The notes: generated by a model not told the origin, from the sequence alone. Positions 1-11,745 are shown, counted from the stretch's first letter. The stretch is 64,000 nucleotides of DNA from Stomorhina lunata (GCA_933228675.1 OW121741.1:112772361-112836360), one strand, 5' to 3'. Numbers and translations are program-made.

Positions 1-510
1 TAATTTGCACGTAATTTTTTTATTTAATGAACTAGAAGAATGAAACAAGCAAAAGATGTTTACAATAAACAAATGGACAAATGTAAGGGAAGGCGGTATA
101 TGAATGTAAATATTCACGATTCTCATGGTAAATTTTATAACCTGGGCCATATTTTAGGAACGTGTAATTTCAAGACAGAGACTAATGGAGTTAAATATTT
201 CACTTCATACAAACATCGTATCATGTACTATAGATGGAGCAGCGCCAATATCAAATTTGTATCTGAGAACCAATTTTGAAGACGGCGACGATGAAACCCT
301 GACTCATTTAAAACCGACTGCCCATGAAAATTTAAACCTAGAGGCTGTAAGAAAAACTGTTTGGTATTTCAAAAATTAGTCAGTTAGTAATAATATTTTA
401 CAAACAAACGTTAAAAAGCATCATAATCGTGATTTAAGTTTATTTAAGAAATCTCTCATATTTAAAAAAACCGAATTATTTTCCTGAATTTTAGTATTAA
501 GTTATATTAT
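1..510. other. AT-rich stretch without recognised gene
   Basis: Two overlapping open frames of 64 and 79 codons lie at 40-379. They show no recognisable domain, and one is a shifted shadow of the other. I see no repeat or RNA gene. Confidence 0.4.
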
Positions 511-740
511 CAGGTATGTGATGGACATTTTTCGTTTTCAAATCGATCGATTTCAGACATATTATTAAGCTAATTTTCGCTCATTTCCCCCAAAAATATT
601 AAAATTTTGCCTTTAATCCTTTTGACTGATATTTTATCTTTCATTTGGTTTGAATTTTTTGGGAAAATAACCGAAAATTATCTCGAAAATATATATGAAA
701 TCGATCGATTTAAAAACGATCGTTTTCCATCACATACCTG
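511..740. mobile_element. 230-bp MITE with 44-bp terminal inverted repeats (family M1)
   Basis: The element begins CAGGTATGTGATGGA and ends TCCATCACATACCTG. The left arm (511-554) and right arm (697-740) pair over about 44 bp with few mismatches, and both include the palindrome AAATCGATCGATTT. The interior has no coding capacity. No clear target-site duplication is visible beyond an AT dinucleotide, so the superfamily is not assigned. A decayed relative lies at about 27985-28170. Confidence 0.75.
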
Positions 741-2005
741 ATGTGTTAATGAAGTTATCTAAAGTTTCCTACAAATTTAAACTGAAATAGTTTTATTTAA
801 AAAACCGAAAACCAAACCGAAACCGGCCGGTTTTGGGTGTTTTGAAACCGAAACCGCGGTTTCTCATTTTCACGTTTTTTTGCAAACTCTACCTTAAACG
901 TCCATATTTGACCTTAAAAGTAAATTTATAGATAGGCCATTTTTAGCAAATTTTATTGAAATAAAAAAGTATTTAAAACAAAAAATCCTTCGCACAAATA
1001 ATTCCAATATTGTCAATACCCGCCTTCTAGTGAAAGATTAAGTAAAAAACATAAAACTTCGGAGAATGACAAACAACCAATATGTCTGTTCAAATCTTAA
1101 ATAAATATGCAGCTTTTATTTCTTCTTTCTATCTACAAACTACAACTACATACATACATTTTTCTCAATGAACTTTTTTCCTCCCTCAAACCTAACTTTT
1201 ACGCTTATATCAGCGCACTTTTGTGTTATGTTCACAACTTGTGTTGTAATTAATTTGCTGAAATGTTTTGCTACAGTCTTATGTCTAGAATACAATTAGA
1301 AGTTTCACTTTTTTACATCTTTTCTTTGCTTGTCATCTATTCTTTTGCAATCATATGCAGTTGCATTAGATATTTTATGTGCTCATAGATATTGACTTAT
1401 ATTTTTTTAAAGTTATAACAGTGAATAACAAAATGGAAAAGAAATTTTTAATGTTATTGATTTCAGAAAAAAATTTTTCGAAAAGTTTGATATTTGAAAA
1501 TGTTTAAGTAGAGATCTATGTTTAATAGAGATTATACTTCACTTACACTGTATAAAAGTGCTTTTTAATACACTGAAGCGTTTTTAGCACATTTGTTATT
1601 AGGGAAGATCTAAATTTATTTCTTTTCGACTTCGAATGGTTCAAAATTTTAAGAGGATTAAATTTTAAGAAATACTAGATTTAAGTTAAACATGTTTTCA
1701 TGTTTTTGATGTTCTAAAATTTTTTAATTTATTCCATATACATTCATATGTATATACTGGTCTGGATATGAGCATTTCTAATATTTTATGTACTTGCGTA
1801 TGCATGTCTATCTCTTTATGGCTTAACACTTCTATACCTTATGGTGTTCTCTTTTACGCTTTTGTTGTTATTGTTAATGTTGCTTTTATTTTCAGCATTC
1901 GAACATGTATCGTCTTCTGAAAATAAAAAGAGTTATATTATCACTATGACACAAAAGTTGAGAAAAAATTATTAAGTGGTTCTTACGTACCAATTCAGTT
2001 TTATT
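741..2005. other. Unassigned AT-rich DNA with two short GC palindromes
   Basis: Two perfect 14-bp palindromes, AAACCGGCCGGTTT (820-833) and GAAACCGCGGTTTC (850-863), sit 16 bp apart in otherwise AT-rich sequence. They look like the remnant of an inverted-repeat element rich in AACCGAAACC. The rest is low-complexity and shows no gene. Confidence 0.4.
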
Positions 2006-2381
2006 AGAGTCCATGGCAAACTCTTAACATATGGTGACCGAATCGCATAAGAAATTAAGATCTACTTAATGCGGCAAACCAAATCCCTGCTTCCACAAAA
2101 GTATGTCAACGGAAATGCCGCTGGATAGGCCACACACTTCGAAGGCCAAATACCAAGATTTCTCGACAAGCGCTTCGTTGTAATCCACAAGAAAGCGGCT
2201 GTCGTGTTGGTGCACCTGTTAGAACGTGGAGAAAATCAACTGATGCGGAGTTACAAGCAGCAAACTATTCATGGAATGATGTATGCCTAACATCTCGCAA
2301 TAGAGTCCGAAATAAAAAGATGGTTAAGGCCCTAAGCTCCCCTGGGATACAAGGATAACAGAAGAAGAGTCCCTGGCAAAC
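2006..2381 (+). mobile_element. 5'-truncated RTE-type LINE tail with 16-bp target-site duplication
   Basis: The body at about 2022-2365 is flanked by AGAGTCCATGGCAAAC (2006-2021) and AGAGTCCCTGGCAAAC (2366-2381), a 16-bp direct repeat with one mismatch. This is what target-primed reverse transcription leaves. The body ends eight bases after the reading frame's stop codon, at a GAAGA-rich tail, as in RTE elements, which lack long poly(A). Only the last part of the protein remains. Confidence 0.75.
2059..2358 (+). pseudogene. C-terminal 99 residues of an RTE-like reverse transcriptase
   Basis: One frame is open from just after a TAA at 2056 to a TAA at 2356-2358. It encodes a stretch containing CRWIGHTLRRP, RQALRCNPQ, RTWRKSTDAELQAA and SWNDV. 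This pattern (RWIGHxLR ... WNPQGxR ... TWRRxxExEL) is the conserved end of RTE-clade LINE proteins, downstream of the polymerase domain. The polymerase and endonuclease are absent, so it is a dead 5'-truncated copy. The frame itself has no internal stop, which suggests modest age. A second, more decayed copy with stops lies at 31700-33063, interrupted by element X. Confidence 0.7.
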
Positions 2382-3019
2382 GAAAATACCTTTCGTTTTT
2401 TTGGCCACTTCGTAAAGTGATTTTATAACAATAAAATGTAACGATATCTTATTATAGAAATACGTTACATCTATTAAACGAAATTTTTGTAAACGATTTA
2501 AAGATTTCTAGAGGAAAAATAACTATATCACTGTCTTCCTTTTGAATCATGGGCCGAGGTCTGAACGGCGAAAAAGCGAAAGTAAATTCCTCTTCACCGC
2601 AGCTTCTGCTGTACCTGTTGAGTCATCCCACTTTTGATTTCAGTCCAAATTGGTCCATTAGTTTTAATATCTCTAACTTCCCGGATTTGTGATTTTTGCT
2701 ACAAATTTTAGTATATTTTTAAGAAATTTAAAAGGAATAATGGTTAAATCGACAAACATCGCTATAACAAGCTTAGATGGAATCGGTTTATATGCAATCA
2801 CAGCAAGATCTTCAAAAGTCTGTGGGGGAAATTGGCTTACAAATAAATAATTCTTGCGAAAATCTAAGTGTTGTAGGTTAACATATGATCAGGCTTAACA
2901 GACTATAATAATTTCTTACTTTTTTATAAATGCTAAGAATATTTAAGGCGAAGTTTCCTTTGAGTATGCGGACGTAGTTTGAAGATATTTTGGTTAACTA
3001 TGACCAAAAGCAATACCAC
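2382..3019. other. Unassigned intergenic DNA
   Basis: The stretch is AT-rich with a somewhat GC-richer patch at about 2550-2640. I see no coding frame, RNA gene or repeat copy elsewhere in the window. Confidence 0.35.
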
Positions 3020-4628
3020 GACGCACAGTGATATTTCTTCATACTTCCGACTGCAAAAAATAGAAGGAGAGATCCTAAAACGATGAAATTTGGTACACTT
3101 ATTTAGTTTTATAAATATAACAAAAATTAAAAATTAAAAAAAAAAAACAAGAAAAACCTACTCTCTCGGGTACCTTGTTTTTCTTCTAAATGTATAACCC
3201 GCAATTTTCCCAAGAATTTCATGAAAATCGGCACAACTCTATTATTTGACCTAAAAAAGAGTCCAACTAGTTTTGGTTGAAATCCGACGATTCCTTGAGA
3301 TACCTCCATTGGAACCCAATTTTTCACTTATGTTCCATCTCAATCTATAAACCGCAATTTTCAACAGAATTTGATAAAATTTAGCAAACTTTTTAGTAAA
3401 ATTTATTTTTTTGATCTAAAAAAGAGCCCTACTAATTTTGGTCGAAATTCGATGACTCCTTGGGGTACCTATCTTGGAACCCCATTTTTTCACTTATTTT
3501 TCTTCTCAATGTATAACCCGTAATTTTCAAAAGAATTTGATAAAATTCGGCACATTTTTGTCAGTTTTGGTTGATATCCATCGACTTCTTGGGGTACCTT
3601 GGCCTTGGTCCCCTATTTTTTCATATGTTTTATTCCCAATGAATAAGGTGAATTTTTTAAAAAAATTTAGTGAAATTTGTCACATGCCTATTAGTTGATC
3701 CAAGAAAGAACTCTACTAATTCTTATTGAAATCCGTAGACTCCTAGAGTTAAGGATTAACAACTAGGGTAGAAGGGGGAGCATTTGCCACTTTTTTTAAA
3801 GTGCTCTAGGTTTCCTACCGGGAGAGTTATCACAATGTCGACGGGTAGCTATGTTATATATATATATATATGGCAAATGTGCCCCAGGTAGAGTCCTTGG
3901 ATGTAAAGAACAATTTTTCACATAAGAAATAGATTTATTGATAAAAACTTAAAGTATTTGTTGTCAATACCATATTGTTTATTAAACTAATGAAAAATTT
4001 CTTAGGATAACAAAAAACTAAGGAAAATATTACAAAAATACTTGTAGCAAAATATTTTTTCAGGATCTGCTAAAACAGTAAATCACGCCTGATGTTTTAA
4101 ATATGAAAGATACAGCAGTCAAAATTTGACATATTTATAGAATATCAATGATAAACAATTATAAAATCGATTACAGCATCAAAAAAGATAAGTTAGTTTT
4201 CAAGAAAATTAGTGGTGGCAAATGCGCCCCTATGGCAAATGGTCCCCCTCCTACCCTACAACTTGATAAAAAATTTAAGCTTGAAGGTATGCAATGATTT
4301 TTTATTATAAGCAATATTCCTTACTTTTTTTTTACTAAATTTTGATTTTTTCAAAAGATTGACAAAAGTTATTGAATTTTGTTTAGATAATGCGAAATAA
4401 AAGCCTTTTGCCTTTCACATTATACTGCGAGGACGGAGGTAAACCGAGCTAACTGACTTTTTCGCCAACGAAAACAGCCAATACTGAATTTTATGCGACA
4501 ATTTTGATATCTCCTAAACTACGTATGCAATAAACTTTTTTTCTTTTTGATATATCCCAAGCTACGTACACAAAAAACTTTTTTTTCTGAAAATACCTTT
4601 TTTGCAGCAGAAATGCCATAGTGCGATG
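3020..4628 (+). mobile_element. Element Z, copy 1, with internal tandem repeats
   Basis: The left end, GACGCACAGTGATATTTCTT (3020-3039), recurs almost unchanged at about 8624 and, reversed, at the right end of element X (about 32930-32950). The right end at 4609-4628 is an imperfect inverse of the left (13 of 19 positions by eye). Between 3190 and 3740 there are about four diverged units of roughly 160 bp, each with 'accc-gcaattttc', 'aaaaaagag-ctactaatttt' and 'ccttggggtacct' blocks. The same units occur in copy 2 (8624-11745), as does a downstream block at 4440-4520 ('ggtaaaccgagctaact'). No transposase frame is present. A MITE is inserted at 3764-4258. The right boundary is uncertain. Confidence 0.45.
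3764..4258. mobile_element. 495-bp MITE with multiple GGCAAATGCGCCCC motifs (family M2)
   Basis: Ends are TAGGGTAGAAGGGGGAGC (left) and the inverse of TAGGGTAGGAGGGGGACC (right). The flanks CAAC (3760-3763) and CAAC (4259-4262) look like a 4-bp target duplication. The motif GGCAAATGnGCCCC occurs at 3872-3885, 4217-4230 and 4234-4247, and inverted at the left end (about 3774-3788). There is no coding frame. A short (TA)n tract precedes the second motif. The element sits inside element Z copy 1. Confidence 0.65.
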
Positions 4629-6837
4629 CTTTATATTCAAAAAGTGATAACTGCATTTCCGATTAAAATGGTTTTTATTAGAAATGTGTTCCTTGGTTTA
4701 TTTGTTACATGTCATATTAATTTTAAAAAAGAAAAATAATTCGAAAACATTTTTTTTAAAATTATGTTTGTGCAATTTTCAAGATATCGAATTATATCCA
4801 AGGTGTAGGAACTGAATATTTTCAGAACTCGCAGTGCTAGCTAGGTTTTAATTTTAGACACCTGGTTTCTTAGGAAACTTGCTTAGAATCAGGTGCAGAT
4901 TTCGATTTTGCTATACGCCTGTTTTTGGCTCTAATACCCACTCTAGTATGCAAACAACATCGAAGCGCACGTATTTCTAAAATATGCTCGGCTTTTGACC
5001 TTTACGCGTTTTTACACTACTTCAACGACTTTACAAATTAATACATGCGAAGCTTTAAAATGTATCTTCATTATTATATGCTCACTAGTGTTAGTTGTGA
5101 GAAATCAATAATAATAAACTATGACCAAAAATTAACAATTTGCTTATATGCCACAAATGGTATAAAAGTGGTTAATTGACTTTAATTGACTTTATTAGTC
5201 AACATTATTGATTTCTAAAACTCCTTTTCTTTCTTAATTTCTTATTTCAAATAATGTCTCCCAAATTTTTTATTTTACAAATTGTGTTAATCGCATCACT
5301 TGCATTTCAGCAAACGATATGTATTTTTGAACGTGTTAACATTACAACGGTTGTTGCATAAAACATACACAAGCATATGTATGTAAATGTATTCACACAT
5401 ACAGATATATGCATGTATCCAAACAACATTTATGCAAAGTAAAGCATTTTTTTATAAAACTTGATAATTAAAATCGTCTTTTTTTGTTGCATATTCTACT
5501 TTTTTTTTAATTTTTACATAATCAAACATAAAGCTGCAACAAACAGTAAAATTATATGCACAAAAGTTTATGTATGGAAAGGTATGAGGGAATTGGTTGG
5601 GTATATACCCAGCAGCACAAGGATCTGTTACTCTGACGGCTTTAAACATTTCTTAATCGTATGAATATATATTATCACTTATTTTAACATGGGAAAGTTA
5701 TATGAGATAGCCTGTTAAAAGTCATGGCATTAACATTTTCAATTTTATATGAAAACTAATGCAATGTAATTACTAACATAGCACTATAAACTTCAGTTGC
5801 ACTTTTAATAACAGCGCAAATAGTATTAATATATGCCCATTTTTAATACCAGTAGGATTGGGTTCCAGTTTTTGATAGGAACACTTAGCGATATTCTTTA
5901 TAAAATTTGTCAAAGAAAAACTTCTGTCCTATCGGGTAAATATTCATAGCAATCATATACTTGTTATTATTGTAACAATTTTTTTCTTTTCATTGTGTAT
6001 TTATGTACATTTACATTTTAATAAGCAGTCAACACTTTTTATTTTCTCCAAAGTCGGTTGATGAGAGTAAGCTTTCAATGAGGTTGTGGTTCGTTAGCTG
6101 AATGGATGAAGATGGTTATTTGTTATTTGCCTCCTGCCTGGCTGCTTGGTTCAAAGACTTTCAATTCTTTGCGCTGGCTGGTTGTCTGCCAGGTTTATTG
6201 TTTTGTTATCATAATACTGTTTTTACCCTTCTTTTTACTGCAAATAGACTATGAAAGAAGGAAAAAATTTGCAACTCCTTTATGTTTACTTATTTAACAT
6301 GATGCGTTTTTAATTAATTAGTTACCAGGTATCTACACATTATTAATATACACTTGTATGTCTGTGTGTTAAACTCCCGTTTTTACTGGCTTCTTATTTT
6401 TTTTGGCAGGGGGTTTTATTGTTTTATTTAAATTGAGCTCCAGGTATTAATAATCTTTTTTAGGTGAAGTAAATGTTAACTTGCGAACAAAAAGAAAGAA
6501 TATGTGCTCAGTAGACTGATGTCAGTTAGTGCTTAGGGATCAATCTTTCTTTTTATTAAGCAATTTGTGTGTAGATGCATATGCTAGACAAAGAAAGAGT
6601 TTAGGAAATAAATAAAACTTATAATACATGTTTTGGAGTTGGATATATTCTGGAGTTTTTGTTCCCTAATTAAAATATCTGATTTATTTAAGTTGTAAAA
6701 AGTTAAATTAATGTTAGCATTTTCGATTGTAATCACTATTATGACAGCAAAAATGAAAATAAATTTTTTAAGTGTATGCTTATTCTGTGGATTAAATCCA
6801 TTTTCAGGATTTCATTTTTTTCATATTAAGAAATTTC
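4629..6837. other. Unassigned AT-rich DNA
   Basis: The sequence contains only short frames (65-67 codons around 5452-5664 on both strands, 63 codons at 6106-6297) that read through T-rich or A-rich runs. There is no recognisable domain, RNA gene or repeat copy. Short TATG/ACATA-type simple repeats occur near 5380-5420. Confidence 0.35.
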
Positions 6838-7210
6838 TTTAGAAAATTTTTCATATGAAAAAATTTCTATAGAAAATTTTTCATATGAAAAAATTTCTAT
6901 AGAAAATTTTTCATATGAAAAAATTTTTATAGAAAATTTTTCATATGAAAAAATTTCTATAGAAAATTTTTCATATGAAAAAATTTCTATAGAAAATTTT
7001 TCATATGACAAAATTTCTATAGAAAATTTTTCATATGACAAAATTTCTATAGAAAATTTTTCATATGAAAAAATTTCTATAGAAAATTTTTCATATGAAA
7101 AAATATCTATAGAAAATTTTTCATATGAAAAAATTTCTATAGAAAATTTTTCATATGAAAAAATTTCTATAGAAAATTTTTCATATGAAAAAATTTCTAT
7201 AGAAAATTTT
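6838..7210. repeat. 30-bp AT minisatellite, about 12 copies
   Basis: The unit is AGAAAATTTTTCATATGA followed by AAAAATTTCTAT. Each unit contains the palindrome TTTTTCATATGAAAAA and another formed across the junction (AAATTTCTATAGAAAATTT). Units are near identical, with single-base variants (ATGACA for ATGAAA, ATATCT for ATTTCT). The 30-nt period keeps one minus-strand frame open over part of the array. This is a by-product, not a gene. Degenerate relatives sharing TTTTCTATAGAAAA occur at 13021-16105 and 61199-61785. Confidence 0.9.
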
Positions 7211-8621
7211 CTTATTTTGCATACAAATTATATATTTTTGCAATTATGTTTATTTTTATCAAATATATGTTATCAGTAAACACTAGCCAACACTTGATAT
7301 TTATTTTACTACTTGTTTCTTTAATACTTTTTTGTAAAACGTAGGAAGCTTTTTTATTTAATTTTGCTCTATATTTAAATATTTCTTACGTACATATGTA
7401 TGTATGTATGTATAAAATCATATGCTTATTACTTATTTCAATTGATGGAAAAAATACAAATAATTTATTCTAATACAATTTTTACCTTTTACTAGAGTTG
7501 ATTTATAAAATTATTTGCTTTGGTATGATCTCGTTACTGAATGGAAAAAAAAACTGGAAAGCATATAAAGAAAATCTTGAAAAAATGGAAGAAAATGCTA
7601 AATATTCATATGATATATGTAAGTACATATACGCAATAAACGAATTCAATAAAAAATGTTTTTCTAATGGTTGCATGTAGTTATTGCTGCAATAAAAGTT
7701 GCTGTAGTTTTATTGATGTATAGAGTAGATGTTGTAGATTTTACTGGCTCTATTACAAAGATTGCCTTTCAAAATCACTATGGTAATTCAAATACAATCA
7801 TACTCGTAAATATACAAGAAAATGTGTAAGTGGGTATAGATTTATGCAAGCAGGTGGGTAGTCTTAAAAGCTGTTGCAACAACAATTATGTTTCGTTTTG
7901 TTAGTCCATATTGCAACTGGTTCATAGCAAATATCGTATTGGCTCTTCAAGATGGTCGAAGAGGATTTAACTAGACCAGAACTAGGTAATTACTGGCAGC
8001 AGCGGCTAAACACTTGAAGTGGGATCTGGTGTTATTAGTTCAGGGAAGATATTATCTAAGCCAGGAGATTTGTTATATTTAAGACTGTTTATTACATCAT
8101 TCATTTTTATGAAATATGGTAAGGCTGAGAATATGCCAATGTTCTAGATGTGTGTTTCACAAACACACATTATTGCGCGTTATTAGTAGAATAAAGCTTA
8201 TTTTTGCTAATGTTTCTTACATGTTAAAATTTCCAAAGTACAGTGAGGCTTCATTTTCATTTCCTGTTAGGTCCTAACTTCGTATGTGTGGATATCTTAA
8301 AAATGTGTATCTCTTTGTACGTATGTATTAACCCATATGCGTTCTTGTTCATAGTTTTACCTTGTTATGTATGTATGCATGAATGCAGTAGTAAGTAAAC
8401 ATGCAACAGAAGGTTCAGAGCTCAAAAATGCCTTTAAAAAAAAACAATATTTTCATTCATGCTATTCTATTTTTCAAAAAAATAAATTCAATAGATTGTT
8501 TTTCTAAAGTGTATTTATACATATATAACAAAATATTTAGTGTAGATTTATACAGATGCATATAAACTAGTAAACTGTTAGCCAGGTTTCTCTAAGTTGT
8601 ATGTGAAGCAAATGCATTGCA
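7211..8621. other. Unassigned AT-rich DNA
   Basis: Apart from a TATG simple repeat at about 7391-7412 I see no gene, RNA or repeat copy. The 60-codon frame at 7498-7680 is lysine/asparagine-rich and has no recognisable motif. Confidence 0.35.
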
Positions 8622-8884
8622 GTGGCGCACAGTGATATTTCTTCATACATCGAAGTGCAACAAATAGAAGGAGTAATCCAATAAAAATAAGGTTTTTCAT
8701 ACTTGTTTAGTTTTATATAGGTAAGAAAAATTAAAAGAGTTTCTAAATCCGTCGACTCCTTGAGGTACCTGCCTTGGGTCCCCATTTTTCACCTATTTTT
8801 CTTTTTAATATACAAGTAGCAATTTTGAGCAGAATTTGGCGAAATTCCCGACAACATTCCAATTGTAACAAAGGGTACTTTTGT

Positions 8885-9152
8885 CAGACAATGAGCTGCT
8901 CCCGTTTCTATTTTAAGACTCATTGAAAGTTACCTACGTTTTAACTCCAGCTCCGAATAGCAAATGTATTAGTTAGAGAAGTTTTACATAGCCCAATACT
9001 TAATAAGCAGTGGCTAGCTGAGTTACGAGGTGAACCGCCGCTTTTTGATAATTTATTTTTTTCAAGTGGGTCTTACCGGGGATCGAATTTTGGACCTCTG
9101 GTATGCTAGGCGGATGACTAATCTGCTATACCATGGCGGTTCACACTAGTCT
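8885..9152 (-). mobile_element. tRNA-derived SINE, copy 1
   Basis: On the minus strand the head reads TGAACCGCCATGGTATAGCA, then GATTAGTCATCCGCC, then AGGTCCAAAATTCGATCCCC. This is arranged like a tRNA, with an A-box-like segment (TGGTATAGCAGATTAG) and a B-box-like segment (AATTCGATCCC) about 35 bp apart. A second copy at 51884-52110 (plus) is homologous over its whole length, including the non-tRNA body ending in CTCATTGTCT. The head is bracketed by GTGAACCGCC and GGCGGTTCAC. It is inserted in element Z. It is not a functional tRNA: the arms do not all pair. Confidence 0.65.
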
Positions 9153-9527
9153 ATAAATTAATTCAAAAACGAGGTCTACTTATTTTAGTTGAAATTCGTC
9201 TACTCCTTGATGTACCTGCCTCGGAACCCTATTTTTTCACCAATTTTTATTTTCAACGTACAAGTCGCAATTCTCAACAAAATTTAATGTAATTCAACAC
9301 ACGCTTATTAATTGATTTAGAAAAGAGCTCTATAAATTAGGCTACCCCTTGATGCACATGCCTTGGGCCCCCCTTTTTCACCATTTTTTCTTTTCAATGT
9401 ACAAGTCGCAACTATAAACAGATTTTGGTGAAATTCAACACTCGTATATTAATTAATTTAAAAAAGAGTTCTACCAATTTAAGTTGACATTCGTCTTTTT
9501 CTTGGCTTGGACTCCCATTCTTCACTT

Positions 9528-9657
9528 ATTACACCCACCATCAAAAAGAATATTGAGATTGTCATTTCGTTTGTAATTTCCTTAATATTGGCACAAAAAC
9601 CAAAAGCGATACATATTCTGAATCCTTATGAAATTCTAAGACGATTGAGCAATGTCC

Positions 9658-9697
<40 letters not shown>

Positions 9698-11213
9698 TTC
9701 TATCTGTCTGTCTGTCTGTCTGTCTGTCTGCCTGTTTGTCTGTCTGTCTGTCTGTTGAAATCACGATAACGCCTAAACGAAAGCAGTTAGCTCACTGAAA
9801 CTTACCAAAAACATTCTTCATTTCTAAGAAAATTTTGTTATTGAAATTGGCCAAAATCGGTTAACATTTAGCCTTAGCTCTCGTATAACCTCGCCTATTC
9901 TAATCGCTGATTTGCTAACAAATAACAAACTATAATAGCTCTGATGATAAAATTTGGTATACAGAAGTTTCACGTAAGCCCTAGGTAGCATATACAATTT
10001 CATCCAAATCGGTTCATATTTAAGCATAGCTCCCATACAAAAAACTTACGGAAACAGCCTAAATTCCACCTAAAATAAATGTCAATAAATGATAAACTGT
10101 AATAGCTTTGGTCACTAAATTTAGCACAAGAACGTCTTACGTCGATGCCAACCAGTGTGCAATCGGTCAACATTTGACCATGGCTCCCATATAAAAAACT
10201 TACGGAAACACAAAAATACAAAAAGAAAACGGGGTTTATGTCCGCCTGTCTGTCAGATAAAAGCGTGATTACTCCTTAACAACATGAGCTACAGAGACAA
10301 AATTTTACAAAAGTATTTTTGATACGTTACAGAAGTTGTGTACTGAAAACGGGCGAAATCGGTTCATATTTAGTTAGAGCTCCAATATAACCCCGCCCGG
10401 GTAACACACTAATGCTGATAAATTGAATACAATTGTAATAGCTATGACGTTAAAATTTAGAGTCGAGAATTTGTATGCAACTATTGGGCAGTATATCAAA
10501 TTTTATAGGAATCGGTTCATATTTGGCTATAGCTTTCATATAAAAACCACTCCCGGAAACCAAAAAAAAAAAAATATAGCAAAGGCCAGTTAAAAGCTAT
10601 TAAATTAGAATCTATGACAGCTATGACCATTAAATTTTTCAAGAATATGTTTTATATAAATACCAGCCAGTGTGTAAAATTTTGTTACAATCGGTCAACA
10701 TTTGGCTACAATTCTTATATATATATATATATATATAACATCCCCATTTTATATCTACAATCAAAAAGATTCGGAGGTACAAACAGCATATTAAAATTGC
10801 ACCAATGTCCAGACTTTATATACGGTATTAGGAACTCCTAACAAAATATATGGATCTGTCGTATTACTATCGACATGTTTATCCTAACTAAATATTAAGC
10901 TAAACGAAAAGTATTTAACAGACTATTAATGCTACACCACACTAGGTTATGAGATTAAATTTTGTTCAAAGTAAATTCTAGGGAAACCACTTACATACTT
11001 TTAAATGTTGAACTATAAAGCTCCTGCAACCGAATTTAGTCCAAATATTTCGCTAGCAACACCAACTAGCGCAACAACTTTTTTCGAATTTGGTCCACAT
11101 TTTGAATTAGCTGCACCCTCGTAGATATATGAGAGATATTTTTAAATTTAACACAACTTGATGGTGGGTATATAAGATTCGGCACAGCCGAATATAACAC
11201 TCTTACTTGTTAC
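9528..11213 (+). mobile_element. DINE-1/Helentron-like element D1 with GTCT microsatellite core
   Basis: The 5' end has ACCCACCATCAA (about 9532) and the 3' side has its inverse TTGATGGTGGGT (about 11159-11170), a subterminal inverted repeat. A stem-loop ATTCGGC-ACA-GCCGAAT follows, then ATAACACTCTTACTTGTT. A (TGTC)n core lies at 9657-9755, with a smaller TGTC patch near 10231-10260. Downstream are four diverged blocks of about 150 bp, each with 'aatcggttcatatttggc' and 'agctcccatat' phrases. These are hallmarks of non-autonomous Helentron (DINE-1/HINE) elements of flies. It has no replicase/helicase frame. It interrupts a Z unit at 'cacttatt', which resumes as 'ttttcaatgcataagc'. Confidence 0.65.
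9657..9755. repeat. (TGTC)n microsatellite core of D1
   Basis: About 24 tetranucleotide copies with a few interruptions (TTTC, TATC, TGCC, TGTT). Such a tract at this place is typical of DINE-1-like elements. The related copy D7 has an uninterrupted (CAGA)n tract at 62419-62510. Confidence 0.9.
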
Positions 11214-11745
11214 TGTTTTCAATGCATAAGCATTAAAAAATTTGTCACGAGTCTATCAGTTTATCAGAAAAAGAACTCGACTAATTTTGGTTGAAGGCTG
11301 TCCAGTACTTGGGGTACCTGTTTTGGACCCCCATTTTTCACTTATATTTCTTCTCAACATATAAGCCGCAGTTTTCATCAGAACTTGGTGATCATGAAAA
11401 GAGCTCTTCTAATTTTTATTGAAATCCGTGAAATTCTACAGGTATTACACTTAATTTTATTTTGTTTAAAAAGTTACGCCTAAACGACTGCAAAACTTTC
11501 TGCTAAGATTATGCGTAACAATTTCTGTGACTTTTTCCAGAAAATTTTGAACTTTGTTCTATCGGTAGATTTCGGAAATTTTTCGCTCAATCTAAAGAAG
11601 AGAGCTTTCACATGGTTTTGGTGGGAGCACAGAGAGAAACCGAGCCAACTTAGTTTTTGTCCAAAGAAAAACAAAAACACTGAATTTTGTAGAGCTTTTT
11701 TGATTTCCTGATATCTCCTTAACTATAAACGAAATTAATTTAATT

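Larger units (their letters stand above)
8622..11745 (+). mobile_element. Element Z, copy 2, interrupted by a SINE and a DINE-like element
   Basis: The left end GGCGCACAGTGATATTTCTT (about 8622-8641) matches copy 1. Z-type units ('gtcgactccttgaggtacctgcc', 'caagtcgcaa') continue at 8720-8884, resume after the SINE at 9153-9527, and resume again after the DINE-like insertion at 11214-11450. The last block ('gaaaccgagccaacttag', 'ctgatatctcct') at about 11630-11720 matches copy 1 at 4440-4520. Reading across the two insertions restores the order seen in copy 1, which is good evidence that they are later arrivals. The right terminus is not clearly identified. Confidence 0.5.

Noticed and set aside
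6826..7041. Minus-strand frame with YEKFSIEIFS repeats
   Set aside because: By-product of the 30-bp minisatellite.
9065..9140. A functional tRNA gene on the minus strand
   Set aside because: Arms do not pair properly, and the same sequence with a non-tRNA body recurs at 51884, showing a SINE.
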